Origin: UBA6522 sp965221035
GTDB lineage: Bacteria > Pseudomonadota > Gammaproteobacteria > Steroidobacterales > Rariloculaceae
Reading direction: 5' to 3'
Length of the DNA: 64,000 nt
Assembly (NCBI GenBank): GCA_965221035.1
Contig: OZ244860.1
Span: 1,302,001 to 1,366,000, forward strand
Shown here: positions 15,045 to 22,933 of the stretch, piece after piece
How positions within the stretch are numbered: the stretch's first letter is position 1
Layout of the letters: the number at the start of each line of letters is the position of its first letter
Translations under genes and position numbers: made by a program
Notes under the pieces: model-generated
Told to the model about the DNA's origin: nothing
Database searches by the model: none
The model's input: the letters and a program-made list of their open reading frames with translations, nothing else

Positions 15045-15328
15045 TCGGACCGTTGGTGCCTCACGGCCTCGATCTCGGTGTTGACGTCCTCAAGGGTCAG
15101 TCTGTCGGCTCCGGTGTCAAGGGCGCGCTGCTGCATCTTCGCAACCGCCAACTGGGCGCGAGCCTGCCGAAGTGCCGCCAACGAAGCTTCCAGGGTCGAT
15201 GCGTTTGTCGCCGTCAGAACGGCAATCGGCTTGCCGTTCGAGGTCACGACCAGATCCTTCTCCCTGTTCAGCGCATCCCAGACTGCAGCAGTCCGAGTGC
15301 GCAAGTCACGAACGCTGACAAAGTCCAT
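15041..15328 (-). CDS. Phd/YefM-type antitoxin
   Basis: A 95-residue protein whose N-terminal half (VSVRDLRTRTAAVWDAL, then VVTSNGKPIAVLTAT) has the Phd/YefM fold pattern that binds operator DNA. The C-terminal half is a helical, charged stretch expected to wrap the toxin. The ATG at 15328 is preceded by GGAG 8 nt upstream; the frame extends further up without a ribosome-binding site. It is expected to repress its own operon with the PIN toxin. Confidence 0.82.
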   Translation of the reverse strand: MDFVSVRDLRTRTAAVWDALNREKDLVVTSNGKPIAVLTATNASTLEASLAALRQARAQLAVAKMQQRALDTGADRLTLEDVNTEIEAVRHQRSE

Positions 15329-15525
15329 GCCGGCACTCCGTTGTTCGATCGTGTATTCAATTGTGTACACACTGGTGACTCGAAATCAACCGTTGTGCCG
15401 GTCGCAGCACGACTGCAAGGTGACGAACGACGGACGGAATTCCCCAAGCTTGATTCCTTTGCGGAAAAGAATCACATTGGGTGCGTACAAGGGATGATCC
15501 GTCAACCAATCGGAGGGACAAAGGG

Positions 15526-15942
15526 TTGTTCGACGTCGGTTTCTGGGAGCTCCTGCTGATCTTTGGCATGGGACTCATGATTCTTGGCCCGGAACGCATG
15601 CCCCGGGTGGCGGCGCAGATCGGCCGTTGGATCGGCCGGGCCCAGAGAACCGCCAACCAGTTTCGTCGCAAGCTGCAGCGGGAACTGGAGCTGGAAGACC
15701 TGATGCGGGACGGCGTCATGCCCCGAAATCGCGCGGCCAAGCGACCCAAGACAACGACCAGGACAGGCAACACGCCCACGAGCATCCCGGCCAACGCCAA
15801 GGCGGCGACGGACCCTGACCCGAAAGTCTCGGCGGAAACACCCGCAACCGGAGATGCGGAAGCCGGTTCGACCGATTCGGCCCCAGGAACCGTTCAGGCG
15901 TCGGACCAGACAGGCGAAGCCCCCGAGGCTGGGCCAAAATGA
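15526..15942 (+). CDS. tatB: Twin-arginine translocase subunit TatB
   Basis: With TatC it recognises twin-arginine signal peptides. The protein begins FDVGFWELLLIFGMGLMILG, the typical TatB membrane helix with PERMPRVAAQIGRW at the hinge, then a charged amphipathic helix and a low-complexity tail rich in Ala, Thr, Pro and Asp, 138 residues in all. I take the TTG at 15526 as start because GGAGG lies 9 nt upstream and family members begin M-F-D-x-G-F; an in-frame GTG at 15481 would add 15 unrelated residues. It overlaps tatC by 4 nt. Confidence 0.9.
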   Translation: MFDVGFWELLLIFGMGLMILGPERMPRVAAQIGRWIGRAQRTANQFRRKLQRELELEDLMRDGVMPRNRAAKRPKTTTRTGNTPTSIPANAKAATDPDPKVSAETPATGDAEAGSTDSAPGTVQASDQTGEAPEAGPK

Positions 15943-16730
15943 GCCCGGCCGAATCCTCCAACGCGGAAGAACAGCTCGCCGAGGGAACGCTTCTCTCCCA
16001 CCTGGTGGAGCTGCGGTCCAGACTGATCCGGTCCGCCGCGGCCGTGCTGGTGCTGTTCATCGCCCTCGTACCCTTCGCCGAGCGCGTATTCACGCTCATC
16101 GCGACACCACTGATGGAACGCCTGCCGGAGGGCGCCACCATGATCGCCACCCAGGTGGCCTCGCCCTTCCTGACGCCGTTCAAGATGTGCCTGTTTGTCG
16201 CCGTGTTCCTGGCCATGCCCGTGGTGCTGTACCAGGCCTGGCAATTCGTGGCGCCGGGCCTCTATCGCCGGGAAAAGCGCTTCGCCTTCCCGCTGCTGTT
16301 CGCCAGCATCGTGCTTTTCTACACCGGCGTGTCGTTCGCCTACTTCGTTGTGTTTCCGCTGATGTTCTCGTTCTTTGCCGCAGTTTCGCCCCAGGGCGTG
16401 ACCATGATGACCGACATCGCGTCCTACCTGGACTTCATCCTGACCATCTTTTTCGCCTTCGGTCTGGCGTTCGAGGTGCCCATCGTCACGGTGATGCTGG
16501 TGTGGAGCGGATTGGTATCCACCGCGTCCCTCAAGAAGGCGCGACCGTTCGTGTTTCTCGGGGCGTTTGTGGTCGGCATGCTGCTGACACCGCCGGACGC
16601 CATCTCCCAGACCCTGCTTGCCGTACCGGTCTATCTGCTCTACGAAGGCGGACTGCTTCTGGCCAGGGTGCTCGTCAAACCGGGCGAGGCGAAGGAAGAA
16701 CCGGAAAAAGCGGAAGGATCGGCGGGATGA
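15939..16730 (+). CDS. tatC: Sec-independent translocase subunit TatC
   Basis: Multispanning receptor of the Tat system, 263 residues. The N-terminal LLSHLVELRSRLIRS segment is the family signature, followed by six membrane helices with conserved pieces such as SPFLTPFKMCLFVAVFLAMP, YQAWQFVAPGLYRREKR and the FGLAFEVPIV Glu-containing helix. The start overlaps tatB (ATGA) and the end overlaps the following POT transporter gene (ATGA), so the three are probably one transcript. Confidence 0.95.
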   Translation: MSPAESSNAEEQLAEGTLLSHLVELRSRLIRSAAAVLVLFIALVPFAERVFTLIATPLMERLPEGATMIATQVASPFLTPFKMCLFVAVFLAMPVVLYQAWQFVAPGLYRREKRFAFPLLFASIVLFYTGVSFAYFVVFPLMFSFFAAVSPQGVTMMTDIASYLDFILTIFFAFGLAFEVPIVTVMLVWSGLVSTASLKKARPFVFLGAFVVGMLLTPPDAISQTLLAVPVYLLYEGGLLLARVLVKPGEAKEEPEKAEGSAG

Positions 16731-18247
16731 CACCACCATCGGCGCCAACGGCGGGCGCGACCACGCGACCCGCACCGGCGGAAACCACCTGGGTCGGCCA
16801 CCCGCGGGGCCTGCTCACGCTCTTCATGACGGAGATGTGGGAGCGTTTCAGTTACTACGGCATGCGGGCGCTGCTGGTGCTGTTCATGGTGGCGGCCATC
16901 CAGGACGGCGGGATGGGGCTCACCGACCAGACCGCCACCGCAATCTACGGACTGTATACCGCCGCCGTGTACCTGCTGTCCCTGCCGGGGGGATGGATGG
17001 CCGACCGGCTGATGGGAGCCCAGCGCGCGATCTGGTACGGCGGCATCGTGATCATGAGCGGCCATTTCATGCTCGCGATTCCGGGTGTTCCGACGTTTTT
17101 CCTGGGGCTGGTCCTGATCGCGCTGGGCACCGGACTGCTCAAGCCGAACATCAGCGCCGCGGTGGGCGCACTCTATGCGCCCGGCGACCCGAGGCGGGAC
17201 GGCGGCTTCACCATCTACTACATGGGCATCAACCTGGGCGCGTTCCTCGGCCCGCTGGCCTGCGGCTGGCTTGCATCGCACAACTGGCATTACGGATTCG
17301 CTGCGGCGGGTGTGGGCATGCTGTTCGGGCTGATCCAGTTCTCCCTGACCCGCAAGCACATGGGCGCGGCGGGACTTGAACCGGCGCGCGCCGCCGATGT
17401 CGACACGGCGTTCAGGCGCCGCGCATGGCTGTCCGTCTGGGTCGCGCTGGCGGGGCTCGCGATACTCCTCGCGGGCGGCCTGACGGGCATGATCCGATAC
17501 GACGCCGTGGGCCTGTCCCGCAGCGCGAGCTATGTCATCGTCGCCGTCACCGTGGCCTTTTTCGGGTACGTTCTGGGCCTTGGCAAGCTCAATCCGGCGG
17601 AACGGGACCGGGTCGTCATCATCGCCGTGCTCATCTTTGCGGCCACCGTGTTCTGGGCGGGATTCGAGCAAGCCGGTTCGTCCCTCAACCTGTTTGCCGA
17701 ACGCTATACGCTCCGAGATTTCGGTGGTTTCACCGTCCCCGCAACCTGGTTTCAGGCACTCAACCCGGCGTTCATACTCATCCTGGCGCCGGTGTATTCA
17801 ATGATGTGGCTGGCCCTGGCGCGGCGGAAGCTGGATCCCAACCCGGTGCTCAAGGCGGCCGCCGGCCTGGTCATGCTGGGACTCGGGTTCGCGGTGATGA
17901 TCTTCGCGGCCCGGCTGGTGGTTCGCGGCGACACGGTGCTGCCCACCTGGCTCATCTTCACGTACCTGCTGCACACCATGGGCGAGCTGGCGCTGAGCCC
18001 GGTGGGCCTGAGTTCCGTGACCAGGCTGTCGCCAAGGCGCTTCGTCGGCCAGATGATGGGGGCGTGGTTCCTGTCGGCATCCCTGGGAGCCGTGCTCGCG
18101 GGCCTGATCGCGGGCGAGTTCCGGGCCGACGCGGTCGAGGCCATGCCCGGGCTCTACACGCAGATCGTGATGACGTCGGTGGGTATCGGGTTGATCCTGG
18201 CGATTGCGTCCCTGCCCCTCAAGCGGTTGATCGGCAAGGGCCGCTGA
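16727..18247 (+). CDS. POT/PTR family proton-coupled peptide transporter
   Basis: Inner-membrane symporter importing di- and tripeptides with protons (MFS superfamily), 506 residues. The N-terminal ExxERFxYYG motif appears as EMWERFSYYG, followed by the GGWMADRLMGAQRAI loop of POT proteins and YYMGINLGAFLGP, the family's second signature. The spacing predicts about 14 membrane segments with the usual longer linker near residue 210. The start overlaps the tatC stop. Exact substrate range cannot be read from sequence. Confidence 0.88.
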   Translation: MTPPSAPTAGATTRPAPAETTWVGHPRGLLTLFMTEMWERFSYYGMRALLVLFMVAAIQDGGMGLTDQTATAIYGLYTAAVYLLSLPGGWMADRLMGAQRAIWYGGIVIMSGHFMLAIPGVPTFFLGLVLIALGTGLLKPNISAAVGALYAPGDPRRDGGFTIYYMGINLGAFLGPLACGWLASHNWHYGFAAAGVGMLFGLIQFSLTRKHMGAAGLEPARAADVDTAFRRRAWLSVWVALAGLAILLAGGLTGMIRYDAVGLSRSASYVIVAVTVAFFGYVLGLGKLNPAERDRVVIIAVLIFAATVFWAGFEQAGSSLNLFAERYTLRDFGGFTVPATWFQALNPAFILILAPVYSMMWLALARRKLDPNPVLKAAAGLVMLGLGFAVMIFAARLVVRGDTVLPTWLIFTYLLHTMGELALSPVGLSSVTRLSPRRFVGQMMGAWFLSASLGAVLAGLIAGEFRADAVEAMPGLYTQIVMTSVGIGLILAIASLPLKRLIGKGR

Positions 18248-18255
18248 GTATCGCA

Positions 18256-18339
18256 GAAGTTCAGGTCCGGCGGCGCCTCGGTGCACTAGCCACCGCTGAA
18301 GTTCAGGTCTGGCGGCTCCTTGGTGCAGTAGCCACCCCG
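18256..18339. repeat. Tandem duplicate of a 42-bp intergenic repeat
   Basis: Copies at 18256-18297 and 18298-18339 share the GAAGTTCAGGTC(C/T)GGCGGC start and a GGTGCA(C/G)TAGCCACC end. They lie between the convergent transporter and sulfatase genes. Neither copy is a clear terminator. A dispersed genomic repeat is possible. Confidence 0.75.
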
Positions 18340-18391
18340 GTGAACCTGGAAACCCGGAATCACGGTCCGGTTTTCCGCATCTCGGGCCCGC

Positions 18392-20032
18392 CTATCGTGC
18401 GTTTGCCTGTTCGGCGTACTCCAGCCAGAGCCCGGACAGTTCAGAGACCGTTTCCGGAAGCTCGCCGGCCAGGTCCTGCCGCTCTCCCGGGTCCGCCTCC
18501 AGGTCGTACAGTTGCCAGCGGGGCTGCCCCTCCAACGGATTACCTTCGGCGACAACCTTCATCGGCCAGCGAACCAGCGCCGTCGTGGTCATCGTCATCC
18601 ACGGTACGGGTTCGCCGGTGTCGCGCGCCGGGCTCCCGCGCCCGGTGACCAGGTCCCAGAAGGAACGGCCGCGCACCGGTAGTACGTCGCGCCCCTCGAA
18701 AGTGGTTCCCGGAGGGGGCTGGCCCGCCACTTCAAGCAGGGTCGGCAGTATGTCCATGAACGTCAGGTAGGTCCGTTCGATGCCGCCGGGAGTGGCCACG
18801 TCGCGGTGATGGATGAAGGCCGGCACGATCGTTCCGCCGGAAAACAGCGCGCCCTTCAGGGCCCGGTAGGGCGCCATGGCGGCCTCGCTCCACCCCGGGC
18901 CGTTCACCGTGAAGGAACCGGCCCGGCCCATGTTGGCCAGACTGTTGTCGGTGTCAATCCGGGGCAGCGTACGCGGCTGGAAGTCAAGGTCTTCGGGCGG
19001 CGCGCCGTTGTCCGAGGCGAACAGGATCACGGTATTTTCCAACTGACCCGAGGCTCTCAGGAAATCGATCACGCGGCCGATGTGCATGTCCATGTTTTCG
19101 ATCATGGCGGCATAGATTTCCATGGACCTGGCACGAATCGCGCGCCGCTGCGCGGGCAAGGAATCCCAGGGCTCGGCTTGACCCACATAGCCTTCAAGGG
19201 TCAGGTTGTCCGGGAAGACCCCCAGTTCGGACGCCCGCCGGTAGCGGGATTCGCGCAGGTGGTCGTAGCCCTGGTCGTATCGTCCGGCGTACCGGTCGAT
19301 CCAGTCGTCCGGAACCTGCAGCGGCCAGTGGGGCGCCGTCAGGGCCAGGTAGGCGAACCACGGCTGAGTATCGCGACCCTGGACCTGCAGGTATTCGATC
19401 AGCTTGTCCGTGTAAAGGCTCGTCGAGAACCAGCCATCCGGCAGATCGGCGGGTTCGCCGTTCTCCAGGTGCGTGTAGTAACCCTCGTAGGCGGGCGGAC
19501 TGCCGGAAAACACGCTCGGCCCGAGGTGATTGTCACCGGCCTTCATCAGCGCGTATGAGGCATCGAAACCACGCGCGGCCGGACCGTCCTGCGGGGCGAT
19601 TCCCAGGTTCCACTTGCCCGCCATGAAGGTCTGGTAACCCGCCGCCCGAAGCCGCTCCGGCAGGTTGGCGACGTCGGGGAGCACCGGGTCATCCAGCCTC
19701 CTGACCCCCGCTTCGAAATTGGTCGTTCCCGACATCAGCAACGCCCGCGACGGCGCGCAGTTCGGGGCGGCGTGGAAGTTGGCCAGGCGCAGGCCTTCCA
19801 TCGCCAGCGCATCCAGATTCGGCGTTGCGATTTCGCTGCCGAAGAATCCGACGTCGGTAAAGCCAAGATCGTCGGCCAGGATGACCAGGATGTTGGGCCG
19901 GTCTTCGACGGCTTGCGGCGGCGTTTGCGGCTCGGAACCTTCGGTCGGTGCCCGGGTAACCTCCGCCGGTTGGCACCCGCCGAGCAGGACCAGTGTGGCC
20001 AGTGAAAGGCCCGATCGTTTTCTTTCGTTCAT
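18392..20032 (-). CDS. Lipoprotein sulfatase (arylsulfatase family)
   Basis: Predicted sulfate-ester hydrolase, 546 residues. A lipoprotein signal with lipobox LLGGC lies at the N-terminus, so the enzyme is probably membrane-anchored in the periplasm or outer membrane. The metal-binding ILADDLGFTDVGFFG and the sulfatase signature CAPSR-A-LLMSG, whose Cys is converted to formylglycine, are present, as are GKWNLG and the second metal site FASDNGAP. The C-terminal region matches the arylsulfatase A-like class. A formylglycine-generating enzyme would be needed from elsewhere in the genome. The ATG at 20032 is preferred over an adjacent TTG. The natural substrate is unknown. Confidence 0.9.
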   Translation of the reverse strand: MNERKRSGLSLATLVLLGGCQPAEVTRAPTEGSEPQTPPQAVEDRPNILVILADDLGFTDVGFFGSEIATPNLDALAMEGLRLANFHAAPNCAPSRALLMSGTTNFEAGVRRLDDPVLPDVANLPERLRAAGYQTFMAGKWNLGIAPQDGPAARGFDASYALMKAGDNHLGPSVFSGSPPAYEGYYTHLENGEPADLPDGWFSTSLYTDKLIEYLQVQGRDTQPWFAYLALTAPHWPLQVPDDWIDRYAGRYDQGYDHLRESRYRRASELGVFPDNLTLEGYVGQAEPWDSLPAQRRAIRARSMEIYAAMIENMDMHIGRVIDFLRASGQLENTVILFASDNGAPPEDLDFQPRTLPRIDTDNSLANMGRAGSFTVNGPGWSEAAMAPYRALKGALFSGGTIVPAFIHHRDVATPGGIERTYLTFMDILPTLLEVAGQPPPGTTFEGRDVLPVRGRSFWDLVTGRGSPARDTGEPVPWMTMTTTALVRWPMKVVAEGNPLEGQPRWQLYDLEADPGERQDLAGELPETVSELSGLWLEYAEQANAR

Positions 20033-20114
20033 CAATCACTCACATGACAGGCAATCGAATAACGTCGCAGGTGATGATAGAGTCCACGCGCCCGTGACAG
20101 CACTACGCAACACC

Positions 20115-21263
20115 ATGTCCGCCCCCGAGAGCAAGCTCCCCGGCATAGGGACGACCATCTTCACGGTGATGTCCAGGCTCGCCGAGGAGTGCGGCGCGAT
20201 CAATCTATCCCAAGGCTTTCCGGACTTTCAACCGCCGGACGAACTGCTGCAACGGGTCAGCCATCACCTGAAGGCCGGCCGCAACCAGTACCCGCCCATG
20301 ATCGGAGTGGCGTCCCTGCGCGAGCAGATTGCCGGGAAACTGGCCAGTCTCTACGGGATCCATACCGACCCCGACACCGAGATCACCGTGACCAGCGGCG
20401 GCACCGAAGCGCTGTTCTGCGCCATCCACGCAATCGTCCGGGCGGGCGACGAGGTCATCATATTCGACCCCGCCTACGACTCGTACGACCCGGCGGTCCG
20501 CCTCGCCGGCGGCATTCCGGTACACATCCCGTTGATCGGCCCGGGATTCGAACTGGACTGGGAGCGCATCCGAACCCGCCTCAATCCGCGAACGCGGCTG
20601 GTCATCATCAACACACCGCACAACCCCACGGGCACGGTGCTCGATGACGAGGATCTCCGACGGCTCGCCGACCTCATCGCTCCGTACGGGACCTGCGTTC
20701 TGAGCGACGAAGTCTACGAACACATCGTCTTCGACGGTCGGCGCCATGCCAGCGTGCTGGCGGACGAGGCGTTGGCGCCGCGCAGTCTTGCCGTCTTCTC
20801 CTTCGGAAAGACCTACCACGCCACCGGCTGGAAGGTGGGCTATTGCGTCGCGCCGCCGGCCCTGACGACGGAGCTCCGGCGCGTGCACCAGTTCAATACC
20901 TTCACCACGGCCACGCCGCTGCAGCATGCGCTGGCCGATTACCTGGCCCGATGCCCCGAGCACCACCTGGGTCTGCCGGACTTCTACCAGGAGAAACGCG
21001 ACCTGTTCCTGCGGCTGATGGAGCGCTCGCGATTCCGGCTGACACCCTCGGCGGGCACCTACTTCCAGCTGGCCGACTACAGCGACGTCTCCGACCTGCC
21101 CGACACCGAGATGGCCCGATGGCTCACGCAAGAACACGGGGTCGCGGTCATTCCCGTGTCCGCGTTCTACGAAAGCCCGCCCGAAGCTCGCCAGATCAGG
21201 TTCTGTTTCGCCAAGGAACCCGCAACCCTGAAAGACGCGGCAGAACGACTGTCGGGACTATAG
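20115..21263 (+). CDS. PLP-dependent aminotransferase (YbdL/kynurenine-oxoglutarate type)
   Basis: Class I/II fold-type I aminotransferase of 382 residues. It contains INLSQGFPDFQPP at the N-terminus, the cofactor-binding TVTSGGTEAL, the NTPHNPTGTV loop, LSDEVYEH (Asp pairing with the pyridine N) and SFGKTYHATGWKVGY with the Schiff-base Lys. These match methionine aminotransferase YbdL and close relatives, probably acting on methionine or aromatic amino acids with 2-oxo acids. The reading frame is open far upstream, but the ATG at 20115 gives the family length. It is encoded divergently from the sulfatase. Confidence 0.88.
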   Translation: MSAPESKLPGIGTTIFTVMSRLAEECGAINLSQGFPDFQPPDELLQRVSHHLKAGRNQYPPMIGVASLREQIAGKLASLYGIHTDPDTEITVTSGGTEALFCAIHAIVRAGDEVIIFDPAYDSYDPAVRLAGGIPVHIPLIGPGFELDWERIRTRLNPRTRLVIINTPHNPTGTVLDDEDLRRLADLIAPYGTCVLSDEVYEHIVFDGRRHASVLADEALAPRSLAVFSFGKTYHATGWKVGYCVAPPALTTELRRVHQFNTFTTATPLQHALADYLARCPEHHLGLPDFYQEKRDLFLRLMERSRFRLTPSAGTYFQLADYSDVSDLPDTEMARWLTQEHGVAVIPVSAFYESPPEARQIRFCFAKEPATLKDAAERLSGL

Positions 21264-21270
21264 GTTCAGG

Positions 21271-22002
21271 TCAGAACGCCACCCCCAGGGTGAGACGGGC
21301 CAGGATGTCGGTCGGTTCCCTGCCGGGGAGCGGCCGCGTTTCGCGGTGCACATCCACGCGCAGACCGGCCGTCATCGGACCAAGCACGACCAGGCGCAGG
21401 ACGGTTTCTCCGTCGTAGATGTCGCCACGTCCGGCGATATGCAGCCCGCGGACGCCGGCAGACAGTTCCAGCCGCTCGGGAATCAGCCACCACTGTCCCT
21501 CCAGCGACCAGCGCCAGGCGGTTTCACCGAATTCGAACGCCTGATTCGTGGCGCGCTGGGCGGTCTGGCCCACGCCCATCTCGACGATCAGGGCATGGCG
21601 TTCGGAGTCGACCGGCTGCATGCCTCCGCCAACGCTTCCCGTGAACCGCCAGTCCAGCCCGAGATCGTAGTAGGCGTCGGCATTGACGGTCCCGTACCAG
21701 CGCGATTCCCGGCGCCTGAAGCGCATGGCGTAGTCGGCATCGACGACGTTCTGGGCACGAATCCAGGGCCCGCCGAGGTCGGCGAATATGTCGGAGCGGT
21801 AAGCGGTCAGGTCGAATTCGTGGGTGAAACGCTCGCCATCCCGGATCGAATCGATCGCCAGGTCGGTGTCCAGCGACTCCGTGTTGCCGGCGGCAAACGA
21901 GATTCCCAGGTCCACGTTTCCTTCCCACTCGGCCCAGGCACCCTGGGCGGCAATCGTGAACGCCACCACAACCGCGATTCGGTTGATCGCGACCGTACTC
22001 AT
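21271..22002 (-). CDS. DUF481 outer-membrane beta-barrel protein
   Basis: A 243-residue exported protein: signal peptide ending QGAWA, then alternating beta strands typical of YdiY/DUF481 proteins (WEGNVDLGISFAAGNTES, DLTAYRSD, RESRWYGTVNADAYYDLG) and a terminal aromatic residue (LGVAF) as recognised by the BAM complex. Function in the family is not established; some members are salt- or acid-induced. Convergent with the aminotransferase gene, leaving 7 bases between them. Confidence 0.8.
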   Translation of the reverse strand: MSTVAINRIAVVVAFTIAAQGAWAEWEGNVDLGISFAAGNTESLDTDLAIDSIRDGERFTHEFDLTAYRSDIFADLGGPWIRAQNVVDADYAMRFRRRESRWYGTVNADAYYDLGLDWRFTGSVGGGMQPVDSERHALIVEMGVGQTAQRATNQAFEFGETAWRWSLEGQWWLIPERLELSAGVRGLHIAGRGDIYDGETVLRLVVLGPMTAGLRVDVHRETRPLPGREPTDILARLTLGVAF

Positions 22003-22048
22003 CGCACCCCGGGCAGCCGACGGTCAAGGCACAGGAAGCCTTCCACCA

Positions 22049-22216
22049 TTACTTGCGATGCCGCCGTTCCTTCCAGATGATGACCGCAATCAGGGCAAGC
22101 CCGACAATGGACACCGCCCATTCCCCCCAGGGCGGCAGCAAGTCCGGAGCGCCACGAACGGAGCCGCCCGCGAATGCGGCGAGCATCAGCACAAGGATCC
22201 ATGCCCTGACTCTCAT
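22049..22216 (-). CDS. Small single-pass membrane protein (55 aa)
   Basis: A short frame with good codon use encodes a 55-residue protein: an N-terminal hydrophobic segment (ILVLMLAAFAGG) that may be a signal peptide, a second hydrophobic helix (WAVSIVGLALIAVIIW) and a basic tail KERRHRK. It is 46 nt upstream of the DUF481 gene on the same strand and may be co-transcribed. I do not recognise a family. Confidence 0.55.
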   Translation of the reverse strand: MRVRAWILVLMLAAFAGGSVRGAPDLLPPWGEWAVSIVGLALIAVIIWKERRHRK

Positions 22217-22354
22217 GCGGGAATTTTTGCCATCATGGGCCGCAATTGCAACCTGCGGTTCGCCGAATTCACGACCTGCGCGTCAAGGCAGCCGGCCAGT
22301 CCCACCGGACACCCACCCGGACCCGACAGGCGCACCCTCGGCCTTCGGCTAGAG

Positions 22355-22372
22355 TGTCAATAAAATAATACA
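22355..22372. promoter_or_regulatory. PpsR/CrtJ binding site (perfect TGT-N12-ACA)
   Basis: TGT at 22355-22357 and ACA at 22370-22372 are separated by exactly 12 AT-rich bases, the PpsR consensus. It lies about 21 bp upstream of the predicted -35 of the puc promoter; ppsR itself is encoded 3.4 kb downstream. Confidence 0.75.
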
Positions 22373-22378
22373 ACTTAA

Positions 22379-22409
22379 TGTGACAGGAATTGTTGACATT
22401 CCGGTCACA
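22379..22409. promoter_or_regulatory. Palindromic operator overlapping the puc -35
   Basis: TGTGACAGGAAT and ATTCCGGTCACA form an inverted repeat matching at 11 of 12 positions around a 7-nt spacer. The spacer and right arm contain the -35 hexamer TTGACA. The TGTGAC/GTCACA ends recall both CRP/FNR-type and PpsR half-sites, but TGT-to-ACA distances within it are 13-14 nt or 25 nt rather than 12, so the bound protein is uncertain. Confidence 0.6.
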
Positions 22410-22421
22410 GGACACTATTGT
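22393..22421 (+). promoter_or_regulatory. Predicted sigma70 promoter of pucBA
   Basis: TTGACA at 22393-22398, 17 nt, then TATTGT at 22416-22421. A start near 22428 would give a leader of about 90 nt before pucB. Confidence 0.6.
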
Positions 22422-22516
22422 TCGGAGTCACTCATAGCCAGACAAGACACGCAACCCGAAAGTTGTGAATGAAACGGCCGTGAGTATTGAGTGTTGGTTT
22501 AGCTTGGAGAAACAAA

Positions 22517-22678
22517 ATGTCTGATTTGGACGATCCGGACCGAGTGTGGCCTACGGGGCTGACGATCAAGGAATCCGAAGAACTGCACAAGCACGTCATT
22601 GACGGGGCTCGCGTATTTTTCGTGATCTCCCTGATCGCGCATTTCCTCGCGTATCTGTACACACCGTGGCTCGGCTAA
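22517..22678 (+). CDS. pucB: LH2 (B800-type) antenna beta subunit
   Basis: Small single-helix protein of the peripheral light-harvesting complex 2, 53 residues. After a short N-terminal extension, the LTIKESEELHKHVIDGARVF segment matches LH2 beta chains; His24 and His42 (in LIAHFLAYLYTPWLG) have the 18-residue spacing of the B800-region and B850-type bacteriochlorophyll ligands. GGAG lies 8 nt before the ATG. pucA follows after 10 nt. Expression is expected from the PpsR-controlled promoter upstream. Confidence 0.93.
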   Translation: MSDLDDPDRVWPTGLTIKESEELHKHVIDGARVFFVISLIAHFLAYLYTPWLG

Positions 22679-22688
22679 GGGGAAAACC

Positions 22689-22835
22689 ATGAATCAAGGT
22701 AGAATCTGGTGCGTCGTCAATCCGACGGTAGGACTGCCGCTCTTTTTAGGGTCGGTGGCGTTGATCTCGCTCATTGTTCACTACAGCATCCTGTCTAATT
22801 CGACATGGTTTGCCTCCTTCCTGGTCGGGGGTTGA
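22689..22835 (+). CDS. pucA: LH2 antenna alpha subunit, B800-820-like (Phe44-Leu45)
   Basis: A 48-residue single-helix antenna protein. The start MNQGRIW matches LH2 alpha chains, where the N-terminal Met carries the B800 ligand, and His31 in LIVHYSIL is the B850-type ligand. After TWFAS, positions 44-45 are Phe-Leu, where B800-850 complexes have Tyr-Trp (or other H-bond donors). In Rhodoblastus acidophilus the Phe/Leu pair marks the blue-shifted, low-light B800-820 (LH3) complex, so this antenna is predicted to absorb near 820 nm. Too short to have been found without direct reading. A strong hairpin follows at 22866. Confidence 0.93.
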   Translation: MNQGRIWCVVNPTVGLPLFLGSVALISLIVHYSILSNSTWFASFLVGG

Positions 22836-22865
22836 TCCCATACTGTTGAGTGATTTCGGGGGACG

Positions 22866-22895
22866 CGGTCTGGCGCTTTTTTAGGCGCCAGACCG
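22866..22895 (+). terminator. Strong intercistronic hairpin after pucA
   Basis: CGGTCTGGCGC (22866-22876) pairs perfectly with GCGCCAGACCG (22885-22895) around an 8-nt T-rich loop. No T-run follows, so it is more likely an mRNA-stabilising or partially terminating hairpin than a simple terminator. It would raise pucBA transcript over the downstream genes. Confidence 0.7.
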
Positions 22896-22933
22896 TTGTG
22901 TACAGTGTTGGTTGAGGATTTTCGGGGATTGCA

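Larger units (their letters stand above)
22217..22516 (+). promoter_or_regulatory. Regulatory region upstream of pucBA
   Basis: This gene-free stretch of 300 bases separates the leftward 55-aa gene from pucB. The part from 22340 on is unusually AT-rich for this window and contains a PpsR site, a long palindrome and a sigma70-like promoter, each listed separately. The first ~120 bases show nothing specific. Confidence 0.7.

Noticed and set aside
22379..22409. Counting the palindrome before pucB as a second PpsR site
   Set aside because: The TGT-to-ACA spacings inside it are 13, 14 or 25 bases rather than 12, so it is reported as an operator for an unknown protein.
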